Shown here: in pieces, positions 52,744 to 61,854 of the stretch
Layout of the letters: the number at the start of each line of letters is the position of its first letter
Numbering within the stretch: the first letter of the stretch is position 1
DNA from: Lamprocystis purpurea DSM 4197
Lineage (GTDB): Bacteria > Pseudomonadota > Gammaproteobacteria > Chromatiales > Chromatiaceae
Length of the DNA stretch: 64,000 bases
Direction: 5' to 3'
NCBI RefSeq assembly: GCF_000379525.1
Contig: NZ_KB902507.1
Span: forward strand, 1 to 64,000
Notes under the pieces: generated by a model
Databases searched by the model: none
The model's input: the letters and a program-made list of their open reading frames with translations, nothing else
What the model was told of the DNA's origin: nothing
Position numbers and translations under genes: made by a program

Positions 52744-53868
52744 TCATGGCGCGTCGCCCTTCGCCTCGAACGGGAAAGCGGCGGCCCGGGCGGCGCCTCG
52801 CATGACGGGGTCGAGACCCCACAGGACGTGATCGAGCGGATAGGTCGAACGGACGCCGAGATCCTCCCAATGTTCGCTGATCCAGCGCTCCGCGGCGCGC
52901 CGGCCGATGTCGTGCAGGTGTTCGAGAAAGGCCCACTCGGCGTTCATCTTCGAGGACACACCGAGATCGGCCAAGTCATGCTCAGCGTGAATCCGGTGGA
53001 TCGCCAGGTCGCGCAGGCGTTCATCCTGGTGCTCCGGGGCGGCACCGAGCATCTTGAGCATGAGGATGGCGCGAATGTCCTTCAGCAGACTGGAATTGAA
53101 GTCGATTTCATTGATGCGATTGAGGATGTCGCGGGCGGTCCGGGGCACGCCCTCGCGAATCAGCGGGTTGATCTGGACGATCACCAGATCGCGCGCGGTG
53201 GTCTCGTCGATCAGCGGATAGAGGACGGGATTGCCCATGAAACCGCCGTCCCAGTACGCCTCACCGTCGATCTCGACCGCCTGGAAGACGAACGGCAGAC
53301 AGGCCGAGGCCATGACCGTATCGACCGTGATGTCCGGTGACTTGAAGACATGCGGCCGGCCGGTGCGGACATTGGTTGCGCTGATGAACAGTTTCACGGA
53401 CTTGCAGTGGTTGACCCGATCGAAATCCACCAGACTTGCCACCAGGTCGCGCAACGGATTGAGGTTCAGCGGGTTCATCTCATAGGGCGACACCAGCCGG
53501 CTCATCAGATCCATCGCGATATAGCCGGGCGAGTAATCGAGCGACCAGCGCCCGAGCATCTGGTCGACCCAGGTGCGCTGGATCGGGCTGGTTTTCCCGG
53601 CCTCGCTGACCGCGCGCCAGAACCGCTTCAGCGCGTCGCGCGCGCCTTCGCGCCCTCCCTGCGCGAGACCATCGGCGACGACCACCGCGTTCATCGCCCC
53701 GGCCGAGGTGCCGCTGATCCCCTCGATCTGAATCCGCTCTTCGCTCAACAGACGGTCGAGTACGCCCCAGGTGAAGGCGCCGTGGGCGCCGCCGCCCTGG
53801 AGGCCGAGGTCGATCTTCTTGACTGCGGTGGTCATGGCGGCCCCCGAGGGCTCTGTAAAGTTTGACAT
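52744..53868 (-). CDS. patatin-like phospholipase
   Basis: A serine lipid acyl hydrolase of 374 residues. GLQGGGAHGAF (oxyanion, about 22-32), GTSAG with nucleophile Ser55, and YWDGGFMGNP carrying the Asp of the Ser-Asp dyad. No signal peptide, so cytoplasmic or membrane-associated. The C-terminal half (LRDLAIHRIHAEHDLADLG) is typical of the bacterial branch linked to poly-hydroxyalkanoate or membrane lipid turnover. ATG 53868 gives the longest form; ATG 53835 (MTTAVKKIDL) fits family alignment equally well, and neither has a clear ribosome site. Confidence 0.88.
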   Translation of the reverse strand: MSNFTEPSGAAMTTAVKKIDLGLQGGGAHGAFTWGVLDRLLSEERIQIEGISGTSAGAMNAVVVADGLAQGGREGARDALKRFWRAVSEAGKTSPIQRTWVDQMLGRWSLDYSPGYIAMDLMSRLVSPYEMNPLNLNPLRDLVASLVDFDRVNHCKSVKLFISATNVRTGRPHVFKSPDITVDTVMASACLPFVFQAVEIDGEAYWDGGFMGNPVLYPLIDETTARDLVIVQINPLIREGVPRTARDILNRINEIDFNSSLLKDIRAILMLKMLGAAPEHQDERLRDLAIHRIHAEHDLADLGVSSKMNAEWAFLEHLHDIGRRAAERWISEHWEDLGVRSTYPLDHVLWGLDPVMRGAARAAAFPFEAKGDAP

Positions 53869-53995
53869 GGGATCAAGGTTACTCGACCCCTACGCCATGT
53901 GGCAATCTTGCAGGTGTGACAGCGCCCGGCCCGCGGGAGAGGGTATTCAGGGATCTCGATCATCGTCGCGGCCGGTGCCCGGCAGTCGTTCATAC

Positions 53996-54116
53996 CCCCG
54001 TGGGAGCGGCGTCCCGCCGCGATGCGGTGCCGCGGTAATCGTAGCGCTGCGGCTTCGCTCCCGGCCCGTCGCGGCGGGACGCCGCTCCCACGGGGTCGCC
54101 GGGCGACTTGCACGGG
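53996..54116 (+). repeat. dispersed inverted repeat, family B copy 4
   Basis: CCCCCGTGGGAGCGGCGTCC ... CGTCGCGGCGGGACGCCGCT ... GGGCGACTTGCACGG. Sits between the divergent patatin and permease genes; the rest of 53869-54272 shows no gene. Confidence 0.85.
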
Positions 54117-54272
54117 AAAGCCTCAACCGGTTTTCTTGTGGCTGGAACCACGATCGAGACCCTTTATGGCGACGCCCGCCAACCGATGTTAGAGTTCAGG
54201 CCCGTCGCGGCGCGACCAACGTCCCCACGACCAAAGTCTGTTTTGGAGTCTGTAGCAAGGGGGATGTTCACC

Positions 54273-55733
54273 ATGGGCCTGATCGGTATTCTGCTGGGAC
54301 TCGCACTCCTCATCTGGCTCGCTTATCGCGGCTGGAGCGTGCTGCTGCTGACCCCGGTCGCGGCCCTGATCGCCGCCCTGTTCGCGGGCGAGCCGCTGCT
54401 GGCGCATTGGACCCAGACCTTCATGGGCGGTGCCGCCGGATTTCTAGCACAGTTTTTTCCCATCTTTCTGCTCGGTGCGCTGTTCGGCAAACTGATGGAG
54501 GACAGCGGCTCGGTGCAATCGGTGGCCCGCTTCATCGGCAACAGCCTGGGGCCGCGGCACGCCATCCTCGCGGTAGTGCTGGCCGGGGCCATGGTCACCT
54601 ATGGCGGTGTCAGCCTGTTCGTGGCGTTTTTCGTGCTGGCACCCATGGCGCAGACGCTGTTTCGGGATGCCAACATCCCGAGTCGACTGATGCCGGCCGC
54701 CATCGCGCTCGGCACCTCGACCTTCACCATGTCCGCCCTGCCGGGCACCCCGGCCGTCCAGAATGCCATCCCCATGCCCTTCTTCGGCACCACGCCCTTT
54801 GCCGCGCCCGGTCTCGGGCTGATCGCCGCGGCCATCATGCTGCTGTTCGGGCTCTGGTGGCTGGGTCGGGCGGAAGCCTCGGCTCGCCGCAAAGGCATCG
54901 GGTATGGCGGCAACCTGGGTATCGCACTGGCGCCCGATCAGGCCGCGAATGACCCACTGGTGCGGGAGCGCGCCACCACGGCAAACGCCTTCGATCCGGC
55001 CGAGGTGCAGCGGGGCCAGGCCAGCCCCGCGCTGCCTCCGGCCTTCATCGCCTTTCTGCCGCTGCTCGTGGTGGTGGCGGTCAATTTGGTGATGAGCCTG
55101 CTGATCCTGCCGCGCCTGGACCTGAGCTACCTGGCCGAAGACCGCTGGGGTCCCACCTCACCGGCCGCGGTAAGCGGCATCTGGTCGGTGATCGTGGCGC
55201 TCATCGCCGCCATCCTGACCTTGCTCGCGTTGAACTGGAAACGCCTGCCCAAACTGCGCGAGAGCGTGGACGCCGGTCTGAACGCCTCGGTGCTGCCGGT
55301 GATCAGCGTGGCCAGCCTGGTCGGCTTCGGCACCGTGGTGGCCGCGCTCCCCGCCTTTGAACTGGTACGCGCCTGGGTGCTCGGGATCGAGGGCGGCCCG
55401 CTGGTTTCGCTGGCGGTCTCCACCAACGTGCTGGCCGCGCTCACCGGCTCGGCTTCGGGCGGGCTTACCATCGCGTTGGAAGCACTCGGCTCGACCTACA
55501 TGCAGCTCGCCGCGGAACTGGGCATCGATCCCGCGCTCATGCACCGGGTGGCGGTGATCGGCGCCGGCACCCTGGACAGTCTGCCCCACAATGGCGCCGT
55601 GGTCACCTTGCTGGCGGTCTGCGGCTCGACCCACAAGGAAAGCTATTTTGATATGGTGATGGTCGCCATTGTGGGCGCCATCATCGCGCTGGCGGCAATC
55701 ATTGTGCTCGGCACGATGTTCGGCTCGTTTTGA
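54273..55733 (+). CDS. GntP-family permease
   Basis: A 486-residue integral membrane carrier with about 12-14 TM helices, related to gluconate (GntP) and hydroxybutyrate permeases. IGILLGLALLIWLAYRGWSV at the start, FLLGALFGKLMEDSGSVQSV, GGVSLFVAFFVLAPMAQ and ALPGTPAVQNAIP are family features, as is the C-terminal DSLPHNGAVVTLLAVCG. AAGGGGG lies 9 bases before ATG 54273, which decides against ATG 54264. The substrate (aldonate or 3-hydroxybutyrate) is not determined; the patatin next to it is divergent. Confidence 0.87.
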   Translation: MGLIGILLGLALLIWLAYRGWSVLLLTPVAALIAALFAGEPLLAHWTQTFMGGAAGFLAQFFPIFLLGALFGKLMEDSGSVQSVARFIGNSLGPRHAILAVVLAGAMVTYGGVSLFVAFFVLAPMAQTLFRDANIPSRLMPAAIALGTSTFTMSALPGTPAVQNAIPMPFFGTTPFAAPGLGLIAAAIMLLFGLWWLGRAEASARRKGIGYGGNLGIALAPDQAANDPLVRERATTANAFDPAEVQRGQASPALPPAFIAFLPLLVVVAVNLVMSLLILPRLDLSYLAEDRWGPTSPAAVSGIWSVIVALIAAILTLLALNWKRLPKLRESVDAGLNASVLPVISVASLVGFGTVVAALPAFELVRAWVLGIEGGPLVSLAVSTNVLAALTGSASGGLTIALEALGSTYMQLAAELGIDPALMHRVAVIGAGTLDSLPHNGAVVTLLAVCGSTHKESYFDMVMVAIVGAIIALAAIIVLGTMFGSF

Positions 55734-55779
55734 GCGGTTGATGGCGATTCCCTGGAATCAACATCCCGGCGGCGCATGG

Positions 55780-55918
55780 AAGGTGAAAGTCGCGCAGCGA
55801 CCCTGTGGGAGCGGCGTCCCGCCGCGATGGGGTCGGGCGTGTCACCGCAGCGTTCGCGGTCACCGCGGCACCGCATCGCGGCGGGACGCCGCTCCCACGG
55901 GGGACTTTCATCTTCCGG
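55780..55918 (-). repeat. dispersed inverted repeat, family B copy 5 (inverted)
   Basis: GGTGAAAGTCGCGCAGCGAC, CTGTGGGAGCGGCGTCCCGC ... GCATCGCGGCGGGACGCCGC, CCCACGGGGGACTTTCATC. Opposite orientation to the other copies. No gene in 55734-56006. Confidence 0.85.
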
Positions 55919-56006
55919 GGTGGCTTGATGTTCCCTCCATGGTCATTCGCCGGATCAGGCCCGCGCAGGAATCTTGTACACCCATGAACTCTAGTAACCC
56001 TGAAGT

Positions 56007-57101
56007 ATGAACACTCGCTTGCAGCGGCAGCGTCCGGCCGCACTGCTCATCCTGATCGGGCTCGGCACGGCCTGCTGCGCCCCGGTCGGCGCGCGGTCCC
56101 TGCCGGCCGACCTCGCCGGCTGTGCCGCGGTGACCGCCGATCGGGAGCGGCTGGCCTGTTACGATCGTGCCAGCGGACGCCCCACCGCTCCCGCCCTGGA
56201 CACGGCGCCGCCAAGCGCACCCATGACGGCGCCGGCCGCCCCGCTGACCGCCGGCTCAACCCAGACCGCGGCGCCGGCGCCACCGTCAATGATCGACAAC
56301 GCCTGGGGCTTCACTCCCGACTCCAGCCGCTACACCATTGCGTTCTATCGACCCAATTATCTCCAGGTTGCCCGGTTTTCCAGCCAGCCGAACAATACGC
56401 CGTTCAAACAACTGTTCGATGCGGCACAGGCCCCGGACGCCGAGTTGGACGCGACCGAAGCACGCTTTCAGATCAGTTTCAAGGCGCGGCTGTGGAGCAC
56501 CGAGGATCGCCGTTTCGGCGTCTGGGCGGCCTATACGCAGCAGAGCCAGTGGCAGGTCTATAACGGCGAACTCTCGCGCCCCTTTCGCGAGAACAACTAT
56601 ATGCCTGAGCTGATCGGCAGCTTCCGGCCGGGGATCGCGTTCTGGGGCTGGCGTTGGGAACTGTTCAATATCGGCTACACCCACCAATCCAACGGCCGTG
56701 CCGACCCGATCTCGCGCAGTTGGGACCGTCTGATCGCGGAGTTCGGTGTCGAGCGCGGCAACCTCGCACTTCTGCTCCGGACCTGGTATCGCCTTCCGGA
56801 GGAGAACCAGGACGATGACAACCCGGACATCGAGGACTATTTCGGTTACGGCGACATCACGGCAGTCTACAAATGGCGCGGTCACAGCTTTGCCTTCACC
56901 GGCCGCGGGAATCTCGACACCGGCAAGGGCGCCGCCCAGTTCTCCTGGACCTCGCCGCCGATCTTCGGTCCACTGCGCGGCTACATCCAGGCCTTCACCG
57001 GTTACGGCGACAGCATGATCGATTACAACTGGAATCAGAACTCGGTGGGCATCGGTGTCGCGCTGAACGACCTGCTGGATGGCCCGGAGCCACAGGAATG
57101 A
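56007..57101 (+). CDS. pldA: outer membrane phospholipase A (OMPLA), N-to-D at the catalytic Asn
   Basis: An outer-membrane Ca-dependent phospholipase of 364 residues: signal region (PAALLILIGLGTACCAPVGA), an N-terminal Cys-containing segment (DLAGCAAVTADRERLACYD), an Ala/Pro linker and a beta-barrel. The active site is H226-Q-S228 in GYTHQSNGRADPISRSWDRL; H226 and S228 match E. coli His142 and Ser144. The residue matching Asn156 is Asp240 (SRSWD rather than SRSWN). The C-terminus IDYNWNQNSVGIGVAL is a final strand. Monocistronic, just upstream of the Mrp genes. Confidence 0.9.
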   Translation: MNTRLQRQRPAALLILIGLGTACCAPVGARSLPADLAGCAAVTADRERLACYDRASGRPTAPALDTAPPSAPMTAPAAPLTAGSTQTAAPAPPSMIDNAWGFTPDSSRYTIAFYRPNYLQVARFSSQPNNTPFKQLFDAAQAPDAELDATEARFQISFKARLWSTEDRRFGVWAAYTQQSQWQVYNGELSRPFRENNYMPELIGSFRPGIAFWGWRWELFNIGYTHQSNGRADPISRSWDRLIAEFGVERGNLALLLRTWYRLPEENQDDDNPDIEDYFGYGDITAVYKWRGHSFAFTGRGNLDTGKGAAQFSWTSPPIFGPLRGYIQAFTGYGDSMIDYNWNQNSVGIGVALNDLLDGPEPQE

Positions 57102-57126
57102 CGGCAGTCGCCAAGGGTTTACCGTA

Positions 57127-57702
57127 ATGCACGCGAATCGACTCCCCGGTCGCCCGACGTTCACCGATCAGGATCCAACCGCCGCCACACCGTCCGTGCT
57201 CGCCGCACTCGCGCGCGGTGCCGGGTTCTTCGGCTTCTGGCTGCTGCTGGCCCGCCCCGGCACGGACACCCCGAGCACGCCGGATCTGGCCGCCGATCTG
57301 GTGGTCGGCCTCCTGGCCGCCGCCGCGGCCGCCTGGGTCAGCTTGCGTCTCCTGCCGCCCGCCCGGAAAAGGCTGCACGTCGGCGCGCTCGCGCGGTTCG
57401 CCGTCCATTTCGTCTGGCAATCCATGGTCGCCGGGGTGGATGTGGCACGCCGCGCCTTCGACCCGCGCCTGCCGCTGAACCCCGGCTATCTGGCTTACCC
57501 GGTGCGCCTCGCGCCGGGCACCGGGCGGGCGGCCTTCGGTGCGGTCACCAGTCTGATGCCGGGCACCTTGCCGGTCGGCACCGGGGCCGATGACGCGCTG
57601 GTCTATCACTGCCTGGATCTCGATCAACCCGTCGCGGCCGGGCTCGCCCGCGACGAGGCGCTGCTCGCGCGGGTGCGGGGCGGCGGCGGGGGCTGTCGAT
57701 GA
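57127..57702 (+). CDS. mrpE: Na+/H+ antiporter subunit E (MnhE/MrpE)
   Basis: A 191-residue MrpE-like subunit with an N-terminal extension before the helices. FFGFWLLLARP, DLVVGLLAAAAAAWVSLRLL and the cytoplasmic GRAAFGAVTSLMPGTLPVGT motif, with LVYHCLDLDQPV, are typical. First gene of a six-gene operon; its stop overlaps mrpF (ATGA). Confidence 0.88.
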   Translation: MHANRLPGRPTFTDQDPTAATPSVLAALARGAGFFGFWLLLARPGTDTPSTPDLAADLVVGLLAAAAAAWVSLRLLPPARKRLHVGALARFAVHFVWQSMVAGVDVARRAFDPRLPLNPGYLAYPVRLAPGTGRAAFGAVTSLMPGTLPVGTGADDALVYHCLDLDQPVAAGLARDEALLARVRGGGGGCR

Positions 57703-58016
57703 CCGCGTTTCTGCTCGGCGCCGCGGCCTTTATCCTGGGGACTGTCGCCTTGGGGCTGGTCCGAATTCTGCGCGGCCCCGGCAACGCGGACCGGATGTTG
57801 GCCGCCCAACTGCTCGGCACCGGCGGCGTTGCTGCCTTGCTGCTGCTGGGCGTCGCCACCGGGGTCGGTTCGGTGTCCGAGGTGGGGCTCCTGCTGGCTC
57901 TGCTCGCCGCCTTCGGCTCGGTCGCGTTCGTCACCGGCGCCGGCCGTGCGAGTGAAGCGCCGGCCGCGGATTCCGCCGCGGGCACCCAGGGCGCGGCGCG
58001 GAGTGAGCCCGAATGA
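57699..58016 (+). CDS. mrpF: Na+/H+ antiporter subunit F (MrpF)
   Basis: A 105-residue subunit with three TM helices. LGLVRILRGPGNADRMLAAQ is the conserved MrpF motif. The C-terminal tail is Ala/Glu-rich and not conserved. ATGA overlaps join it to mrpE and mrpG. Confidence 0.88.
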   Translation: MTAFLLGAAAFILGTVALGLVRILRGPGNADRMLAAQLLGTGGVAALLLLGVATGVGSVSEVGLLLALLAAFGSVAFVTGAGRASEAPAADSAAGTQGAARSEPE

Positions 58017-58369
58017 GCCTCGCGTTGGATCTCTTCACCATCGTCGCGGTCACCCTTGGCGCCATCTTCTTTCTCGCCGGTACGGTCGGACTGCTGCGCT
58101 TCCCCGACACCTTGACCCGGCTCCATGCGCTGACCAAGGCGGACAACCTGGGGCTGGGACTGGTGGTGCTGGGCCTGCTGCCTCAGGCCACGGCGCCCTT
58201 CGGCTGGATCGGCCTGATCGCGGTCTGGCTGCTGGCGCTGCTGTCCGGGGCCACGGTCGGCCAACTCCTGGCCGAGGCCGTGCGTCCGCCCGAGTGGGAT
58301 CAGGCCCGGACGCCGGATGCTTCGCCGGTTGGTCACCCGAATGCTCCTGAGGCGTCTTCCCATGACTAG
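58013..58369 (+). CDS. mrpG: Na+/H+ antiporter subunit G (MrpG)
   Basis: A 118-residue subunit with three TM helices. LGAIFFLAGTVGLLRFPDTLTRLHALTKADNLG region is diagnostic of MrpG/PhaG. It overlaps mrpF by four bases and the next gene by eight. Confidence 0.9.
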   Translation: MSLALDLFTIVAVTLGAIFFLAGTVGLLRFPDTLTRLHALTKADNLGLGLVVLGLLPQATAPFGWIGLIAVWLLALLSGATVGQLLAEAVRPPEWDQARTPDASPVGHPNAPEASSHD

Positions 58370-59333
58370 CGCGCTGGTGGTGGATGCCGCCCTGGTCCTG
58401 CTGGTCCTGGGTCTCGCACTGTGGATCACCGCTGCCCGCGCGGCTTACGGCGCCGCGGTCGGCTTCGTCGCCTACGGGCTCTTGCTCACCCTCATCTGGG
58501 TGCGGCTCGCCGCGGTGGACGTGGCCATGACGGAGGCGGCCCTGGGCAGCGGACTGACCGGCCTCCTGCTGCTCGGCGCGGCGGCCCGACTGGCTCCCTA
58601 CGAGGCTGCCGAGCACCAGCGCAGACCGGGCCTTGGGCTGCGCGTCCTGGTCGGCGTCCTGTGCGCGGCCATTGCCGCCGGGCTCGCTGCCGTGGTCCTG
58701 CTGCTGCCCGATCCGGCCCCCAGCCAGGCCCTCGCGGTGGCGGCGCACCTGCCCGCGACCGGGCTGGGCAATCCGGTGACCGGTGTGCTGATGGCCTATC
58801 GCGCGGTCGACACCCTGCTGGAATCCGTGGTGCTGGTGCCGGCCCTGATCGGGGTCTGGTCCCTGTCGACCGAGATGGGCTGGGGCGGGCGGCCGGGGTT
58901 CCTGACCCCCTGGCGCTCGGGCAGCGCACTGCCCCTGCTGGCCAGGGTGCTGCCGCCCTTTGGCATTCTGGTCGGCATCCACCTCGTCTGGGCCGGCGCC
59001 GACGATCCCGGCGGCAAGTTCCAGGGTGCCGCCGTTTTGGCCGCCATGTGGATTCTGGTCATGGTGGCGGGCCTGCGGGAACCGCCGCGGGTGAGCGATC
59101 GACTCATGCGTTTCCTGCTGGTCGTCGGTCCACTGTGCTTCATCGGCATCGGGGCGGCCGGGATCCGGCTGGCTGGCGCCTTCCTGGCTTATCCGGAGGC
59201 TTACGCCAAACCACTGATCATCGCCATCGAGGTCGGCCTGACCATCTCGGTCACCGCGGTGCTCGGCTTGCTGCTTGCGGGACCGCCGGTGCCTGAGCCC
59301 CAGTACCAGCGCCAATCACGGAGGCGGTCATGA
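58362..59333 (+). CDS. MrpB-type subunit fused to an MbhD/DUF4040 domain
   Basis: A 323-residue membrane protein, larger than MrpB alone. The N-terminal part (about 1-100; LLLTLIWVRLAAVDVAMTEA, GSGLTGLLLLGAAAR) is the DUF4040/MbhD domain that normally forms the C-terminal end of MrpA; the C-terminal half (GILVGIHLVWAGADDPGGKF, AGIRLAGAFLAYPEAYAKP) is MrpB-like. ATG 58362, with GAGG 9 bases upstream, overlaps mrpG by eight bases. Confidence 0.82.
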   Translation: MTSALVVDAALVLLVLGLALWITAARAAYGAAVGFVAYGLLLTLIWVRLAAVDVAMTEAALGSGLTGLLLLGAAARLAPYEAAEHQRRPGLGLRVLVGVLCAAIAAGLAAVVLLLPDPAPSQALAVAAHLPATGLGNPVTGVLMAYRAVDTLLESVVLVPALIGVWSLSTEMGWGGRPGFLTPWRSGSALPLLARVLPPFGILVGIHLVWAGADDPGGKFQGAAVLAAMWILVMVAGLREPPRVSDRLMRFLLVVGPLCFIGIGAAGIRLAGAFLAYPEAYAKPLIIAIEVGLTISVTAVLGLLLAGPPVPEPQYQRQSRRRS

Positions 59334-59692
59334 GTGGGACGACCCTGTTCGGACTCTGCGCCGCCGCCCTGGTCGGATTGGGCCTCTACGGGCTGATCTG
59401 CCAGCCCGGCGCACTGCGCAAGATCCTGGCGTTCAACCTGATCGGCAGCGGTGTCTTCCTGCTGTTCGGCGTGATCGCCCAACGCGGCGGCGGCGTCCTG
59501 GCCTTGGCCGGAACCGGCGCCGACGGCGACCCCGTTCCCCAGGCGCTGGTCATCACCGGACTGGTGGTCGCTTTTGCGGCCACCGCCATCGCCGTCACCC
59601 TGCTGGTGCGCCTCGCCGAGACCAGCGCGCGCGGGACGCTGGAGGGCGATGAACCCGCGCCCCCGGCGCCCGCCGGCGAGCGGCGGCCATGA
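59330..59692 (+). CDS. mrpC: Na+/H+ antiporter subunit C (MrpC, NuoK-like)
   Basis: A 120-residue three-TM subunit homologous to NuoK. LCAAALVGLGLYGLICQPGA, LRKILAFNLIGSGVFLLFGV and DPVPQALVITGLVVAFAATA are family motifs. Four-base overlaps on both sides. Confidence 0.92.
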   Translation: MSGTTLFGLCAAALVGLGLYGLICQPGALRKILAFNLIGSGVFLLFGVIAQRGGGVLALAGTGADGDPVPQALVITGLVVAFAATAIAVTLLVRLAETSARGTLEGDEPAPPAPAGERRP

Positions 59693-61488
59693 TGGCGCTC
59701 CAACCGCTGTTCGCCGCGTGGTTCGCGGACCTGATGGACCTGGGCGGCCTCCTGCTGGTCATCCCGCTGATGCTGCCGGTCGTCGGCTTGCTGCTGGCGC
59801 TGATCGTGCGTGGGCGGTCCCTGGGCCGCTTCGCCCTGGCGCTGCTGCTGCTGGGGCTCACCAGTGCGGCGGCAATCACCGCCGCCGTCGCGACCGGCGA
59901 CCAGGCCCTGCATTACCAGTTGGGCGGTTGGGCGCCGCCCCTGGGGGTGGCCCTGAAGGCCGATGGGCTCTCGGCCGTCATGCTCCTCACCACCGCGGTG
60001 GTGCTGCTGGGCGTCGGCATCTATGCCCAGCGGGGCTTCCAGGTCCCGGCCGGCCTGCCCGAGACCCGCCGATCCCTCGCCTTCTGGACCCTGCTGTGCG
60101 GAATTTGGGGCGGCATCAACACCGTCTTTCTTGGCCAGGACCTGTTCACCCTGTTCGTCGCGCTGGAACTCCTCACCTTCTCCGCGGTGCCCCTGGTGGC
60201 CCTCGACGGCCGGCCCGAGACCCTGGCGGCGGCGCTGCGTTATCTGCTGTTCGCGCTCCTGGGCTCGGTGCTCTATCTGCTGGGCGCGGTGCTCTTCTAT
60301 GGCACCTACGGCACCCTGGATATCGCCCTGCTGGCTGACCTGATCGCGGGGGCCGACGCCTTGCCGCCCGCCGTGCCCGTCGCCGCCGCCCTGATGACCG
60401 TCGGCCTGCTCGCCAAGACCGCGCTCTTCCCATTGCATCTGTGGCTGCCGCCCGCCCATGCGGGCGCACCGCCGGCGGCCAGCGCGGTGCTCTCGGCGCT
60501 GGTGGTCAAGGCGTCCTTCTTCCTGATCCTGCGGATCTGGTTCGATCTGATGCCCGCACTGCTGACCCTGACGGCGGCCCAGGTGCTCGGTGCCCTGGGC
60601 GCCGCGGCCATCCTGTTCGGCAATCTGGTCGCCCTGCGGCAGACGCGGCTCAAGCTGCTCATCGCCTATTCGACCCTGGCGCAGATCGGATACCTGTTCC
60701 TGATCTTCCCGCTGGCGGCGGGCGGCAGTTCGGTCGCAATAACCGCCGGCGCGCTCCAGGTGGTCTCGCACGCCTGTGCCAAGGCCGCCATGTTCATGGC
60801 CGCCGGCCTGATCGCCGCCGCCCTGGGCCATGACCAGATTCGCGGGCTGGGCGGCATCGGCCGCGCGCTGCCGCTCACCGTCCTCGCCTTCGGGCTCGCT
60901 GGACTGTCACTGATCGGCCTGCCGCCGAGCGGCGGCTATCTGGTCAAAACGCTACTCTCCGCCGAGGCGATCGGTACCGGGCAATGGTGGTGGTACCTGG
61001 TCGTGCAGGTCGGCGGCCTGCTCACCGCCGCCTATCTGTTCTTCGTGTTGAGCCAGGCCCTGTCCGCATCGCCGCAACCGACAATCCCGCGCGAACACCC
61101 CCGGCTAGTGCAGCAATTGGTGGTCCTCGCCCTGGCCCTCTGCGCCCTGCTGCTCGGGCTGCTGCCGCTATCCGCCGTCGACCTGCTCGAAATCGGCCGC
61201 CCGGCCGCCGCCGACAGCGGCGCCGCCTCCGCTCTGCTGGCCGACGCCTGGAGCCTGGACAAACTCTGGTCTGGTCTCTGGCCCGTACTGATCGTCGCGG
61301 CCCTGGTCATCGCCGTACGGTACCGGCAGCAGCGCAAACCGGTGGAGCCGGAAGGGATCAAGCCAACCGCCGCGCCGGGACGCGCACTCGATCAACTGGA
61401 CAGCCTGTTGCGGCAATGGCCGGTCGGCGGGCTCTTGCTGTTGGTGCTGGTTGCGGCATTGGTGCAGACGATGTTGGTTGGGCGGTGA
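59689..61488 (+). CDS. mrpD: Na+/H+ antiporter subunit D (MrpD, NuoL/M/N-like)
   Basis: A 599-residue proton-pumping subunit of the NuoL/M/N family with about 14 TM helices. LDLFTLFVALELLTF-like GQDLFTLFVALELLTFSAVP carries the conserved TM5 Glu; KTALFPLHLWLPPAHAGAP supplies the conserved Lys and the HxP loop; STLAQIGYLFLIF follows. The C-terminus has a soluble stretch and a last helix. It ends the operon. No second large subunit (MrpA) is in the window. Confidence 0.93.
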   Translation: MMALQPLFAAWFADLMDLGGLLLVIPLMLPVVGLLLALIVRGRSLGRFALALLLLGLTSAAAITAAVATGDQALHYQLGGWAPPLGVALKADGLSAVMLLTTAVVLLGVGIYAQRGFQVPAGLPETRRSLAFWTLLCGIWGGINTVFLGQDLFTLFVALELLTFSAVPLVALDGRPETLAAALRYLLFALLGSVLYLLGAVLFYGTYGTLDIALLADLIAGADALPPAVPVAAALMTVGLLAKTALFPLHLWLPPAHAGAPPAASAVLSALVVKASFFLILRIWFDLMPALLTLTAAQVLGALGAAAILFGNLVALRQTRLKLLIAYSTLAQIGYLFLIFPLAAGGSSVAITAGALQVVSHACAKAAMFMAAGLIAAALGHDQIRGLGGIGRALPLTVLAFGLAGLSLIGLPPSGGYLVKTLLSAEAIGTGQWWWYLVVQVGGLLTAAYLFFVLSQALSASPQPTIPREHPRLVQQLVVLALALCALLLGLLPLSAVDLLEIGRPAAADSGAASALLADAWSLDKLWSGLWPVLIVAALVIAVRYRQQRKPVEPEGIKPTAAPGRALDQLDSLLRQWPVGGLLLLVLVAALVQTMLVGR

Positions 61489-61543
61489 GGAACCATTGAC
61501 ACATCAACTGAACAAGTCGGTTAGGAAACGCCTGTGACATCTC

Positions 61544-61569
61544 GGTCGTTGTCGTTATCGTAATCGAGG
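61544..61569 (+). repeat. GTCGTT-type repeat arm
   Basis: GGTCGTTGTCGTTATCGTAA then TCGAGG: a third occurrence of the arm seen at 45200 and 48695. Confidence 0.6.
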
Positions 61570-61624
61570 TCTTTGATGCTCGCGAAGATGCCCCCACCCC
61601 GCGTCCTTTCGCTATCCGAGCAAC

Positions 61625-61718
61625 CGGAGGCCGAGGCTTTAGCCGGTCGAAATCGCGTTTTCGCGTACCTGGTCCGGCTAACGGCCATGGCGCCCGCGCC
61701 ACCCCGGGACATGAAAGT
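61625..61718 (+). repeat. dispersed repeat, family H
   Basis: CCGGAGGCCGAGGCTTTAGC, then GGTCCGGCTAACGGCCATGG and GCGCCACCCCGGGACATGAA: the inverted counterpart of 16490-16582. Confidence 0.65.
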
Positions 61719-61756
61719 CCTCTCGACCACTGTCGCAACTGCCGATATGCGAGGCT

Positions 61757-61854
61757 GCGTAGTCAGGGCTTCCAGCCCTGACTGTTCCAGCCCCGACGCC
61801 GCCAGGCCAGGATGGCCTGACTACGCACGTTCACGGTAAAGCCTCAACCTCCAG
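61757..61854. repeat. dispersed repeat, family C copy 4
   Basis: GCGTAGTCAGGGCTTCCAGC ... GCCAGGCCAGGATGGCCTGA ... CACGTTCACGGTAAAGCCTC. It is joined directly to the truncated family D element. Confidence 0.8.

Noticed and set aside
58050-60831. Two long minus-strand frames opposite the Mrp genes
   Set aside because: Gln/Gly/Arg-rich antisense composition; six overlapping Mrp genes on the plus strand account for the region.
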